Below are positions 19,898 through 27,457 of a stretch of DNA of 64,000 nt, in pieces. Under the pieces are notes generated by a model. That model was not told the origin of the DNA. It saw only the letters and a list, made by a program, of their open reading frames with translations, and made no database searches. Source of the stretch: Roseovarius sp. THAF9 (GTDB lineage: Bacteria; Pseudomonadota; Alphaproteobacteria; Rhodobacterales; Rhodobacteraceae). Where the stretch lies: NCBI RefSeq assembly GCF_009363715.1, contig NZ_CP045404.1, positions 1,704,001-1,768,000 on the forward strand, given 5' to 3'. Both the position numbers and the translations under genes were made by a program. How positions within the stretch are numbered: the first letter of the stretch is position 1; each line of letters starts with the position of its first letter.

Positions 19898-19974
19898 TGG
19901 CGGACCGAGGAGGATTCGAACCCCCGACCCCCTGATTCGTAGTCAGGTACTCTATCCAGCTGAGCTATCGGTCC
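19898..19974 (-). tRNA. tRNA-Arg (anticodon ACG)
   Basis: On the minus strand GGACCGA pairs with TCGGTCC, with discriminator G and encoded CCA. The D arm is TAGCTCAGCTGGATAGAG. The anticodon stem CCTGA/TCAGG closes loop CTACGAA, giving anticodon ACG. The T loop is GTTCGAATC. ACG is normally modified to ICG to read CGU, CGC and CGA. Confidence 0.97.
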
Positions 19975-20047
19975 GTGAGGTCGAGCATCTAGACCCATGC
20001 GCCGGCTATTGCAAGGGGGTGGTACGGGATTTTCCGAGGAAATTCCC

Positions 20048-21442
20048 TTAGTCCACGTTCAACCCGCCACGGGGCAGGCAGACGCAGAATACCGTGCCCG
20101 TCTCATCCGTGCTTTCAAGTTCGAGCGTGCCGCCATGGCCACGGATCAGCTCTGCCGCGATCGAGAGGCCAAGGCCGGTGCCGCCCTTCGTGGCGCCGCC
20201 CTGAAACGGCTGGAACAGGTGGTCGCGCGCCTTGGGTGGAAGGCCCGGCCCGGTGTCGGAGACGCGAATGAGCCACGCTTCGCTGGTTTCCTGTCCAGAA
20301 ATCGCAATCTCTCCGGGCTTGCCGCTATTGACGATGGCCTGACGTGCATTGCGCACGAGGTTGGCGATCACGCGGTACAGCTGTTCGTGATCGGCGCGCA
20401 GGACAAGCCCTGTGGGCACATCTTCGGCAAAGCTGACATCGGCGTCACCCACCGCCAACCGCTCGCTTTCGATCACGTCCGAGACGACGTCGATGAGCGC
20501 GAACCGGCCCAGGGTCGGCGGCTGCTCCTCGGCCTTGCCATAGGCCAGGGTCGACTCGCACAGGTGCACCGCGCGGGCGATGGAATTGACCAGCTTGGGT
20601 GCCATGCGCTTGACCGCCGGGTCCTCGCTCATCTCGATCCGGTCGGTGAACAGCTGCGCCGAGGTCAGGATATTGCGCAGGTCATGGCTGACCTTGGCCA
20701 CCGCGCCGCCCAGCTGGGCCAGCCGCTCGCGCTGGCGCAGGGACGAGGTCAGCTGGGTCTGCAAGGACAGCAACGCTTCCTCGGCCTGCCGGATCTCGGT
20801 GGTGGTGGAGCGGGGGGTGATCACGCGGTTGGCATCCTCGGGCGCCTCGGCGTAGCGGGTCATGTTGCGCGCCACGCTGGCGATGGGGCGCACGAGAAAG
20901 CCGCGCACAGCGAAATAAAGCAGGGCGGCGGTCACTACCGAGATCATCGCCGACAGCAGCAGGATGCGCAGGCCGTAGTCGACCATCGCCGCGCGCAGAT
21001 CGTCTGTCAGCAGCGTGACCTCGATCAGCAGCCCGCCCATCTGGGAAGGGTCGCCGATGACGCGGATCATCTCTGGCTCGGTCCGCACAAGGCGCGTCAC
21101 CGCATCCCCGATCAGTTCCAGCGGCGGCGCATCACGCAAATCAAACGTGTCGACGATGGGCGAGGGCATGGGCGCCGACAGCATAAGCTGGCGCGCCTCG
21201 TCGCGGCGCAGCACCACGTTGAAGACCCCTGCGTTCTGTAACAGCTCTTCCTGCAACTCGTTCGAGATCTCATCGTTGGCCAAGAGCGCCAGCGACGCAA
21301 TCTGCGCGCGCTCCAGCCGGTCCATCAGGAAATCTTCGCGGTAGCGGGCGATGGACGGCACGAAAATCAGAATCTCGGCCAGCATAACGAAGACCACGGT
21401 CAGGATCAGGAACCGTCCCGAGAGTGATTTCAGAAACCCCAT
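20048..21442 (-). CDS. Membrane sensor histidine kinase
   Basis: This 464-residue protein has a transmembrane segment at ~10-31, a periplasmic sensor of about 125 residues, a second segment at ~157-178 and a HAMP-like linker. The kinase core has phospho-acceptor His253 in KVSHDLRNILTSAQL, N-box NLVRNARQAI, and G boxes DTGPGLPPKARDHLFQPFQ and GGTGLGLSIAAELIRGHGG. No response regulator lies next to it, so it is an orphan kinase with unknown signal and partner. The gene downstream on the same strand is tRNA-Arg. Confidence 0.9.
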   Translation of the reverse strand: MGFLKSLSGRFLILTVVFVMLAEILIFVPSIARYREDFLMDRLERAQIASLALLANDEISNELQEELLQNAGVFNVVLRRDEARQLMLSAPMPSPIVDTFDLRDAPPLELIGDAVTRLVRTEPEMIRVIGDPSQMGGLLIEVTLLTDDLRAAMVDYGLRILLLSAMISVVTAALLYFAVRGFLVRPIASVARNMTRYAEAPEDANRVITPRSTTTEIRQAEEALLSLQTQLTSSLRQRERLAQLGGAVAKVSHDLRNILTSAQLFTDRIEMSEDPAVKRMAPKLVNSIARAVHLCESTLAYGKAEEQPPTLGRFALIDVVSDVIESERLAVGDADVSFAEDVPTGLVLRADHEQLYRVIANLVRNARQAIVNSGKPGEIAISGQETSEAWLIRVSDTGPGLPPKARDHLFQPFQGGATKGGTGLGLSIAAELIRGHGGTLELESTDETGTVFCVCLPRGGLNVD

Positions 21443-21466
21443 CTTCCCGTTCCGTCGTCTCGTTTC

Positions 21467-22885
21467 CTAGGGCAGCCAGCGCTGGACCAGCCGCACGACC
21501 CGCTTGACACCATCGCTTTCGAACAGTCGCGGCGTGAAATAGGCCCCCGCCGCGCGCTTGTTGATTTCACCCAACGTGGGATAAGGCGCAACCATGGCGC
21601 TGATATGCTTCATTTTCAAGTTGTTGGCGAGGGCCAAAGCCCATGTGTGGATCAACTCGCCCGCCTGCGCGCCGACGATGGTGGCCCCAACGGGGCGGCC
21701 GCCCACGACCATGACCTTGACGAAGCCCGTGGTTTTACGTGTGGCGATGGCCCGGTCGTTACCGTCATACTCGGCTCGTACGACTTCCAGCTTCGAGCCG
21801 TGTTCCTTGCGCGCCTGCGCCTCGGTCAGGCCGACCTGCGCCAGTTCAGGGTCGGTATAGGTGGTCCAGGGCAGGTGCGCGGTACTCGCCTTGGCGGGCA
21901 GGCCCAGTACGGCGGAGCGGATGACGATACCCGCGTGATACCCCGCGACATGAGTGAATTGCAGGCCGCCGGCGACGTCGCCGATGGCGTAGACCTTTGA
22001 ATTGCTGGTCTTCAGCTTCGCATCGACCTTGATGCCCGCCTTGGTGGTCTTGATGCCCGCCGCGTCGAGGTTCAGGCTGTCGATGTTGGGCTTGCGGCCC
22101 ACGGCCATCAACAAGTGCGAGCCCTTGAAAACCTGCCCGTCCTTGGTTTCCACTTCTATCGCCCCGGCGGTTCCGCGTACTTGTGCCGCGGTGGCGCCCT
22201 CAATGATCTCCAGCCCCTCCGCGCGCAGGTGGTCCAGCACCAGTGCCGCCGCTTCGGTGTCGTCCTTCCCAAGCGCCTTGTCGCCTTCGATCACCGTGAC
22301 CTTGCAGCCCAGCCGCAGATGCGCCTGCGCCATTTCCATGCCGATAGGGCCGCCGCCAATGACCAGCAGGTGATCGGGCTTTTCGCGCAGGTCGAACAGG
22401 GTTTCGTTGGTTTCGTATGGGACGTCCTCCAGCCCCGGAATGGGCGGCACGAAAGGCGAGGAGCCGGTGGCGATGACGATGCGCCGGGCGCGGATGACGG
22501 TGTCGCCGGCCTTGACCTCGGTGGGCGAGATGAACTGGCCGTAGTCGCGGATGACCTTGACGCCAAGACCCTCGAACCGCTCCTGGCTGTCATGCGGGGC
22601 GATGGTCGAGATAACATCGTGCACGTGGTCCTTGGCGGCGGCATAGTCCACGTTGGGCGTGGCATTGCCGACGCCGTAGGGTGCGGCATGGGCTTGGCCG
22701 TAGGCAACCTTGGCCGAGGCGATGAGCGCCTTGGAGGGCACGCAGCCGAAGTTGAGGCAGTCACCGCCCATCTCGTGCCCCTCTAGCAGGACCACGTCGG
22801 CGCCCATCTGCACGGCGCCGGACGCCACGGAGAGACCGCCGGAACCGGCCCCGATGACGAGGATGTCAGTCTTGATATCGGCCAT
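21467..22885 (-). CDS. FAD-dependent pyridine nucleotide-disulfide oxidoreductase (MerA-like)
   Basis: This 472-residue flavoprotein has an FAD motif (GAGSGGLSVASGA), redox cysteines 43 and 48 in GGDCLNFGCVPSKA, an NAD(P) motif (VIGGGPIGMEMAQ) and a C-terminal dimerisation domain. The catalytic His-Glu pair of dihydrolipoamide dehydrogenase (HPTxxE) here reads YPTLGE (Tyr435), so it should not be called lipoamide dehydrogenase. It groups better with MerA-like proteins, although the N-terminal metal-binding domain and C-terminal cysteine pair of mercuric reductase are absent. It follows the TVP38 gene by 3 bases. The substrate is unknown. Confidence 0.9.
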   Translation of the reverse strand: MADIKTDILVIGAGSGGLSVASGAVQMGADVVLLEGHEMGGDCLNFGCVPSKALIASAKVAYGQAHAAPYGVGNATPNVDYAAAKDHVHDVISTIAPHDSQERFEGLGVKVIRDYGQFISPTEVKAGDTVIRARRIVIATGSSPFVPPIPGLEDVPYETNETLFDLREKPDHLLVIGGGPIGMEMAQAHLRLGCKVTVIEGDKALGKDDTEAAALVLDHLRAEGLEIIEGATAAQVRGTAGAIEVETKDGQVFKGSHLLMAVGRKPNIDSLNLDAAGIKTTKAGIKVDAKLKTSNSKVYAIGDVAGGLQFTHVAGYHAGIVIRSAVLGLPAKASTAHLPWTTYTDPELAQVGLTEAQARKEHGSKLEVVRAEYDGNDRAIATRKTTGFVKVMVVGGRPVGATIVGAQAGELIHTWALALANNLKMKHISAMVAPYPTLGEINKRAAGAYFTPRLFESDGVKRVVRLVQRWLP

Positions 22886-22888
22886 GAC

Positions 22889-23620
22889 TCAGATGTCCTT
22901 TTTGCCGCGCACGGTCTTGATGAGGATAGGGAGGGCTGCCAGCACGCAAAGCCCGAGGATGGGGCCGATCACCTGCGGCTCCCACAGTAGGGACAGGTCG
23001 GGACGTTCGCCACGGTCGAAGACCTCGCCCAGGCCGACGCCGATCCATGTGAACACGATGGCACCGGGAATGATGCCGACCGCGGTGGTCCAGAGGAAAT
23101 TGACGAAGCGCACGCCGACCAGAGCGGGCAGCAGGTTGGCCACGAAAAACGGCACCACAGGCACGAGGCGCATCAACAAAAGAACATTGATTTCATGCTC
23201 GTGCAGGCCGGTCTTGAACTTCTTCAGTGTTCCTTCGGAGGCGTCCATCTTGGCGGCGAGCGTTCGTCCAAGGCCCCAGCGCGCGGCGAGGAAGATGGCC
23301 GAGGCGCCGATGACCGCCGCCGTGACGTTGAACGTGGTGCCCAGGAAAAGACCGAAGAGAAACCCGCCGGTGACCGAGGCCACGGCTGCGCCGGGCAACG
23401 AGAAAGCAACAATGGCCACGTAGACTGCCACGAAGATGCCTGCCAGGAGGACGTAGTTTTCGTCGCGGAACGCCAGCAAAGCCTCGCGATTGTTGGCCAG
23501 CGTGTCGAAGGTCAGGTAGTCGCCCAGCGTGAAATACCCCACGATGGCGGCGATCAGGATCACGGCCAGGGGCGCGTGGCGGATATAGGCGGGGCGCTTG
23601 GTGTCGTCGGTCGTGGCCAT
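22889..23620 (-). CDS. TVP38/TMEM64 (DedA-superfamily) membrane protein
   Basis: This 243-residue protein has about five or six hydrophobic stretches and the SNARE-associated/VTT domain. Its markers are FSLPGAAVASVTGGFLFGLFLG, then RLVPVVPFFVANLLPALVGV and PGAIVFTWIGVGLGE. Relatives are thought to be lipid scramblases or ion-coupled transporters. Co-transcription with the MerA-like flavoprotein (3-base gap) is a pairing seen in many genomes and suggests a shared task. Confidence 0.9.
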   Translation of the reverse strand: MATTDDTKRPAYIRHAPLAVILIAAIVGYFTLGDYLTFDTLANNREALLAFRDENYVLLAGIFVAVYVAIVAFSLPGAAVASVTGGFLFGLFLGTTFNVTAAVIGASAIFLAARWGLGRTLAAKMDASEGTLKKFKTGLHEHEINVLLLMRLVPVVPFFVANLLPALVGVRFVNFLWTTAVGIIPGAIVFTWIGVGLGEVFDRGERPDLSLLWEPQVIGPILGLCVLAALPILIKTVRGKKDI

Positions 23621-23808
23621 GTGGGGATCTAGGTCCGGTGTGATTGCGTGTCCTTCCTAGATGCGCGATCGTCAGGCCCCGCACCAGACGCTTCACGCGG
23701 GGGTGATACAGGGTGAAGGGTTTGGGGCCATTATGTCGGGTTCGGGGCCGGTTTGTAACAAAGCCAACCGTCCGGGCAGGGTTTTTGTTGCAAAAGCCAA
23801 TCGGATGT

Positions 23809-23837
23809 TTGACTTGGGGCCCGCGCGCCCCTATAGA
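23809..23837 (+). promoter_or_regulatory. Sigma-70 promoter of rpmH-rnpA-yidD
   Basis: TTGACT (23809-23814), a 17-base spacer and TATAGA (23832-23837) give a near-consensus housekeeping promoter about 70 bases before rpmH. The spacer is almost pure G/C with GGGGC and GCCCC arms (23816-23820 and 23827-23831), like the rplU promoter. Confidence 0.8.
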
Positions 23838-23906
23838 CCGGGCTTCAATACGAATTCCGGCTTTCGCGATTCCTGAGCGAGGCCAAGAACACCGGAGAGC
23901 CGAGCG

Positions 23907-24041
23907 ATGAAACGCACGTATCAACCTTCGAACCTGGTCCGCAAGCGGCGCCACGGTTTCCGCGCGCGCATGGCCACCAAGGCCGGCCGCAAGATCCTGA
24001 ACGCGCGTCGTGCGCGTGGCCGCAAGTCGCTGAGCGCGTAA
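23907..24041 (+). CDS. rpmH: 50S ribosomal protein L34
   Basis: This encodes 44 residues beginning [21 protein letters not shown], the L34 signature, and ending [10 protein letters not shown]. The very basic peptide binds 23S rRNA. It is short, but conservation and the following rnpA-yidD genes make it certain. A near-consensus promoter lies about 70 bases upstream. rnpA begins 24 bases after the stop. Confidence 0.98.
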
Positions 24042-24065
24042 GCGCCAGCCAGGATCCGTACGGAC

Positions 24066-24458
24066 ATGACACCGCCGGAGGCCCTCGTGGAAGACACGGG
24101 GAACACGCCCCCGGCGGTTTCCGTTTGTCTGGACGTTCTCAAGAAACGCCCTGATTTCCTGGCCGCCGCAAGGGGGCGCAGGCAGGCGATGAAGGGGCTG
24201 GTATTGCAGGCCCGCGAACGGCGCGACGACCGCGCGACGATCCGGGTGGGGTACACCTGCTCCAAGAAGGTGGGCAATGCCGTCACCCGGAACCGGGCCA
24301 AGCGGCGGCTGCGCGAAGTGGCCCGCAAAGTGCTGACAAAACATGGAAAACCCGGACATGACTATGTGCTGATCGGGCGCGCCGGGGCCACGGTGGAGCG
24401 TGATTTCCAAGGGCTGTGCGAGGATCTGCGCCGGGCGCTGGCCTCGGTGCACAGGTGA
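24066..24458 (+). CDS. rnpA: Ribonuclease P protein component
   Basis: This encodes the 130-residue basic protein subunit of RNase P, which matures tRNA 5' ends. The RNR motif is present in KVGNAVTRNRAKRRLREVARKVL, and the C-terminal GHDYVLIGRAGAT is typical. The N-terminal ~25 residues are acidic and proline-rich and not conserved, so translation might begin at the GTG at 24087. Its stop overlaps the yidD GTG start (GTGA). Confidence 0.96.
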   Translation: MTPPEALVEDTGNTPPAVSVCLDVLKKRPDFLAAARGRRQAMKGLVLQARERRDDRATIRVGYTCSKKVGNAVTRNRAKRRLREVARKVLTKHGKPGHDYVLIGRAGATVERDFQGLCEDLRRALASVHR

Positions 24459-24703
24459 GCCCGCTGGCGCATATCATGGCGCTGCCGGTCAAGGCGTACC
24501 GGCTGATCTTCAGCCCCTGGGTGGGGTTCAATTGCCGGTATCAGCCGACATGCAGCCAGTACGCCTTGGACGCCTTGCGCGCCCACGGGGGCCTCAAGGG
24601 CGGGTGGCTGGCCGCGCGTCGGATCGCACGGTGCAACCCCTGGGGCGGCTGCGGCTATGACCCGGTACCGGGCAGTGAGGGCGCGCGCGATGAAGCGTCC
24701 TGA
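24455..24703 (+). CDS. yidD: Membrane protein insertion efficiency factor YidD
   Basis: This encodes 82 residues with the full YidD pattern: YRLIFSPWVGFNCRYQPTCSQYALDAL, ARRIARCNPWGGCGYDPVP. The amphipathic membrane-associated protein aids the YidC insertase. I chose the GTG at 24455, overlapping the rnpA stop, over internal ATG 24476. yidC itself is not adjacent here; a sulfotransferase gene follows instead. The 3' end overlaps that gene by 14 bases. Confidence 0.95.
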   Translation: MSPLAHIMALPVKAYRLIFSPWVGFNCRYQPTCSQYALDALRAHGGLKGGWLAARRIARCNPWGGCGYDPVPGSEGARDEAS

Positions 24704-25568
24704 AACGCTGGCGCAGATGAACGCGGCGCTGGGGCGGTTCGCCACGGATCATGGCGTCGAGACGGGTCTGGCCTATCGCCCGGGTCCCACCGACATCTTC
24801 ATTTCGCCCTACAGCAAGTGCGGCACCACCTGGGTCAGCCAGATCGCGCATGGCTTGCGGTCGGGCGGGGACATGGCGTTTGACGAGATCACCGACGTCG
24901 TGCCGTGGCTGGAACTGGCCCACGATATGGGGCGGAACGTTAACGACCCGCAAGCCTACAGTCCGAAGCTCTTCAAGAGCCACCTGCCATGGGGGGTGAT
25001 TCCCGAAGGCGGGCGCTACATCGTCGTGCTGCGTGACCCGGTGGATGCGATGGTGTCGCTTTACCGGTTTTTCGATGGCTGGGTGTTCGAGCGCGGCGCG
25101 ATTTCGCTGGAGGATTTCGCGGAGTATTACCTGGATCGGATGGGCCGAGAGGATTACTGGAGCCACGCATCCTCCTGGTGGGGCGTGCGCGGGCGGCAAG
25201 ATGTGCTGCTGATGGCGTATGAGCACATGAAGCAAGACCTTGCGAAGAGTGTCGCGCAAATTGCTGATTTCATGAAGGTTTCAGATGCGCGGACACGTGA
25301 CGTGGCGCAGGCGCAGGCGACGCTGGACTTCATGAAGGCGCATGGGCAGCAGTTCGACGATCACCTTGTGCGGCAGGCACGCGACGCCGCCTGTGGCCTG
25401 CCGCCGGACGGTGAGGCCAGCAAGGTGGCGGGCGGACAGGCCGGGGCGGGCCGCGCGCAGATCGGCGACGTGATGCGCGAGGCTTATGCAGATAAGTGGC
25501 GCGCGACGATGGGCGCGACGCATGGGCTTGAGAGCTATGAGGACGTGCTTGCGCGGCTGAAAGGTTAA
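24690..25568 (+). CDS. Sulfotransferase-domain protein
   Basis: This 292-residue protein has a PAPS-binding P-loop-like motif near the N-terminus (SPYSKCGTTWVSQIA, resembling YPKSGTTW). The 3'-phosphate motif is YIVVLRDPVDAMVSLYRF. The last third has the ADKWRATMG pattern of cytosolic-type sulfotransferases. It should transfer sulfate from PAPS to a hydroxyl or amine, acceptor unknown. ATG 24690 lies within the end of yidD. It replaces the usual yidC or ysxC neighbour in the rpmH-rnpA-yidD series. Confidence 0.88.
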   Translation: MKRPETLAQMNAALGRFATDHGVETGLAYRPGPTDIFISPYSKCGTTWVSQIAHGLRSGGDMAFDEITDVVPWLELAHDMGRNVNDPQAYSPKLFKSHLPWGVIPEGGRYIVVLRDPVDAMVSLYRFFDGWVFERGAISLEDFAEYYLDRMGREDYWSHASSWWGVRGRQDVLLMAYEHMKQDLAKSVAQIADFMKVSDARTRDVAQAQATLDFMKAHGQQFDDHLVRQARDAACGLPPDGEASKVAGGQAGAGRAQIGDVMREAYADKWRATMGATHGLESYEDVLARLKG

Positions 25569-25733
25569 GCGGGCTTTGAGGCGCCGGGCGCAGGTCCGGG
25601 CGGGTAAACCAGTGCGATTCGGTCCAGATCGGCACGTCGGTATTGCGTCGGTATTCGGGTGGTATCGCGACGGTGCGAATTTTCGCGGTTTGACGGTTTA
25701 ACGCGGCGGCCGGACGTGACGGATTGTTAACCG

Positions 25734-25767
25734 GTGCGCGTGGGTTTTCACCCCCCCCTACGAGGTT
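25734..25767. repeat. REP-like repeat, copy A
   Basis: The core GCGTGGGTTTTCACCC is identical to one at 28475-28490 (copy B) and is followed in both by C-rich CCTACGA(G/C)GTT. It can fold as an imperfect hairpin (CGT...ACG outer, GGGT/ACCC inner, TTTC loop). It lies in a 274-base gap between the convergent sulfotransferase and Amt-like genes. I see nothing else coding in that gap. Confidence 0.5.
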
Positions 25768-25842
25768 CCGGGACGGGGGCGGAAACGCATCGCGGCGACG
25801 GGAGGGACCCCGCCGCCGCGACTTCGTGAGTGGTATCAGATG

Positions 25843-27213
25843 TCAGCCCTTGGCGATGGGCGTGTCTTCGCGCGTGGGCACGTCGGGCTCCAGCCCCCAG
25901 CGCAGGCCGTCGAGACCGGCGGCCATCTCGTCGTCGGTGTTGCGCAGGCCGATCGTCACCTTGAGGATCAGCGCGGTCACGAGGCCTGTCACCAGGCCCG
26001 CGCCGAGGCAGACCACGATGCCGATGAGTTGCATGGTCAGGCCGATCTGGCCGTGCTGGAAGGCGTACTCGCCCTCTTCGAACCCGAAATAGCCGCCGCG
26101 CGGGGTGCCGGCCTCGAGGATGCCGACCATGATCAGGCCGTAGCTGCCCGCACCGAGGAAGAGCGGCAGCAGCTTGTGCTCGTCGAATTCGCGCTTCAGC
26201 GTGAATTCATAGACGATGTAGGAGATGACCGGCGCGCCAAGCGCCACCAGGAACATCTGGCCCGGCTGGTAGACGTCGAAGCCGCAGGCGCCGGCCACGT
26301 AGCCCGCCAGTGGGCCGAGCAGCAGGTAGGCGTATTTGCGCGTGGCATAGGCGAGGATGCCGCCCGTCACCGCGCCACCGGCCCAGGACATGGCGTAGTT
26401 GTTCACCGCAAGGCCAACGCTGGTTTCCGCCATGGTGACGCTGACCGCCAGCGCCTCGGGGTCGAAGAAAAAGAGGCAGGAGACGATGACCATGGGAAGG
26501 CCCGCGAAGATGGTCAGCAGGCCCACCGCCGCCAGCCCGATGCTGGGCGCGTGGTAGCCCGAGACCATCGGGTGCGGATTGAACATGCCGGGACGCTGGC
26601 CCAGCATCGGCACCAGCGCCAGCGCCATGCCCGTGGGGAAGAGATAGACGAAGCCCACGCCGAAGAAATCGTGGAAGCCTGCATTGGTGAGCGGGCCGAC
26701 CGAGCCCCAGGTGTAGAAGCTGAGAATCGACGAGGCCACGGCGGCCACGACGCAGAGCACGTAATAGGCCGACGCCTTGATCCGTTCGGAGACGGCGAAG
26801 TGGAAGAGGATGTTAACGATTCCGGCAAAGACCGCGAGGAAGAACACGAAGATCTGGAAGGTGTTCAGCCCCGGAAAGGTCGCCGGATCGGTGGTGGAGG
26901 CGTTGGCGTTCAGCATCCCGCCGAAGAGCCACCAGTCGCGCAAGCTGTCGCCCATGGTGGCGCCTTCCATGATGTAATACTGCGCCGCCCAGAAACCGAA
27001 GCCGATGGCGAAATAGGTGGCGAAGCCCAGAAAGAAGCCCATGACCTTTTCGATGGTCGAGTTGAACAGGCTTTTGCGCCGGGTGGTGCCGGCGTCGATC
27101 ATCAGCAGGCCGACGACGACGGTGATCGCGCCCACGGTGCCGGAAAGATAGACGAGGTTCTGGACAAGGGAATTTAGGGTGACCTGGTCGGCCTGAATGG
27201 CTGCGAGATCCAT
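25843..27213 (-). CDS. Divergent Amt/Rh-fold membrane protein lacking the twin histidines
   Basis: This protein of about 456 residues has eleven or so membrane segments and recognisable Amt alignment blocks: SERIKASAYYV (AmtB AERIRFSA), HDFFGVGFVY (AmtB LDFAGGTVVH) and LKVTIGLR (AmtB ADLTVGLR). The two pore histidines of ammonium transporters are replaced: His168 by Tyr190 and, by my alignment, His318 by Phe352 in LPLFLGAG. The conserved Asp before the first block is kept. The substrate may therefore differ from ammonium. ATG 27213 has GGAGGA upstream; a GTG at 27231 is an alternative. It follows an agmatinase-family gene on the same strand, with a terminator-like hairpin between. Confidence 0.8.
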   Translation of the reverse strand: MDLAAIQADQVTLNSLVQNLVYLSGTVGAITVVVGLLMIDAGTTRRKSLFNSTIEKVMGFFLGFATYFAIGFGFWAAQYYIMEGATMGDSLRDWWLFGGMLNANASTTDPATFPGLNTFQIFVFFLAVFAGIVNILFHFAVSERIKASAYYVLCVVAAVASSILSFYTWGSVGPLTNAGFHDFFGVGFVYLFPTGMALALVPMLGQRPGMFNPHPMVSGYHAPSIGLAAVGLLTIFAGLPMVIVSCLFFFDPEALAVSVTMAETSVGLAVNNYAMSWAGGAVTGGILAYATRKYAYLLLGPLAGYVAGACGFDVYQPGQMFLVALGAPVISYIVYEFTLKREFDEHKLLPLFLGAGSYGLIMVGILEAGTPRGGYFGFEEGEYAFQHGQIGLTMQLIGIVVCLGAGLVTGLVTALILKVTIGLRNTDDEMAAGLDGLRWGLEPDVPTREDTPIAKG

Positions 27214-27381
27214 TTTGGGTGTGTCCTCCACTGTTGGTTTTCTGTGTCCGTCCGGACCCGGTATGTGCTGGCGCGCAATGACGAACCAAAAATGTACCGA
27301 AAAGCGACCGACGGCCTGTTATGTTTTTTATTATGCTTAAATGTTGCGCAAAAAATCGCGTCTGTGAAGGTTAAAATAGGG

Positions 27382-27410
27382 AAAAGCGCAAATCAGGCGC
27401 AGGTTTGCGC
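27382..27410 (-). terminator. Terminator-like hairpin between the agmatinase-family and Amt-like genes
   Basis: On the minus strand GCGCAAA and TTTGCGC (27404-27410 and 27386-27392) form a 7-bp stem with an 11-base loop, followed by TTTT (27385-27382). It lies 48 bases after the agmatinase-family stop. The Amt-like gene probably has its own promoter in the A/T-rich stretch between 27214 and 27380. Confidence 0.6.
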
Positions 27411-27457
27411 TGGTCTCAGATCTGAAAATGTTCCAAATTTGAACCAAAAACGAGATG

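Noticed and set aside
21467..22885. Calling the flavoprotein dihydrolipoamide dehydrogenase or mercuric reductase.
   Set aside because: The HPTxxE histidine is Tyr and the mercury-binding cysteine pairs are absent, so only the broader family is supported.
25840..27177. A 445-codon open frame on the plus strand opposite the Amt-like gene.
   Set aside because: Composition is Asp/Gly/His/Ala-rich with no domain, as expected for antisense of a high-GC membrane protein. The minus strand shows a real Shine-Dalgarno and Amt blocks.
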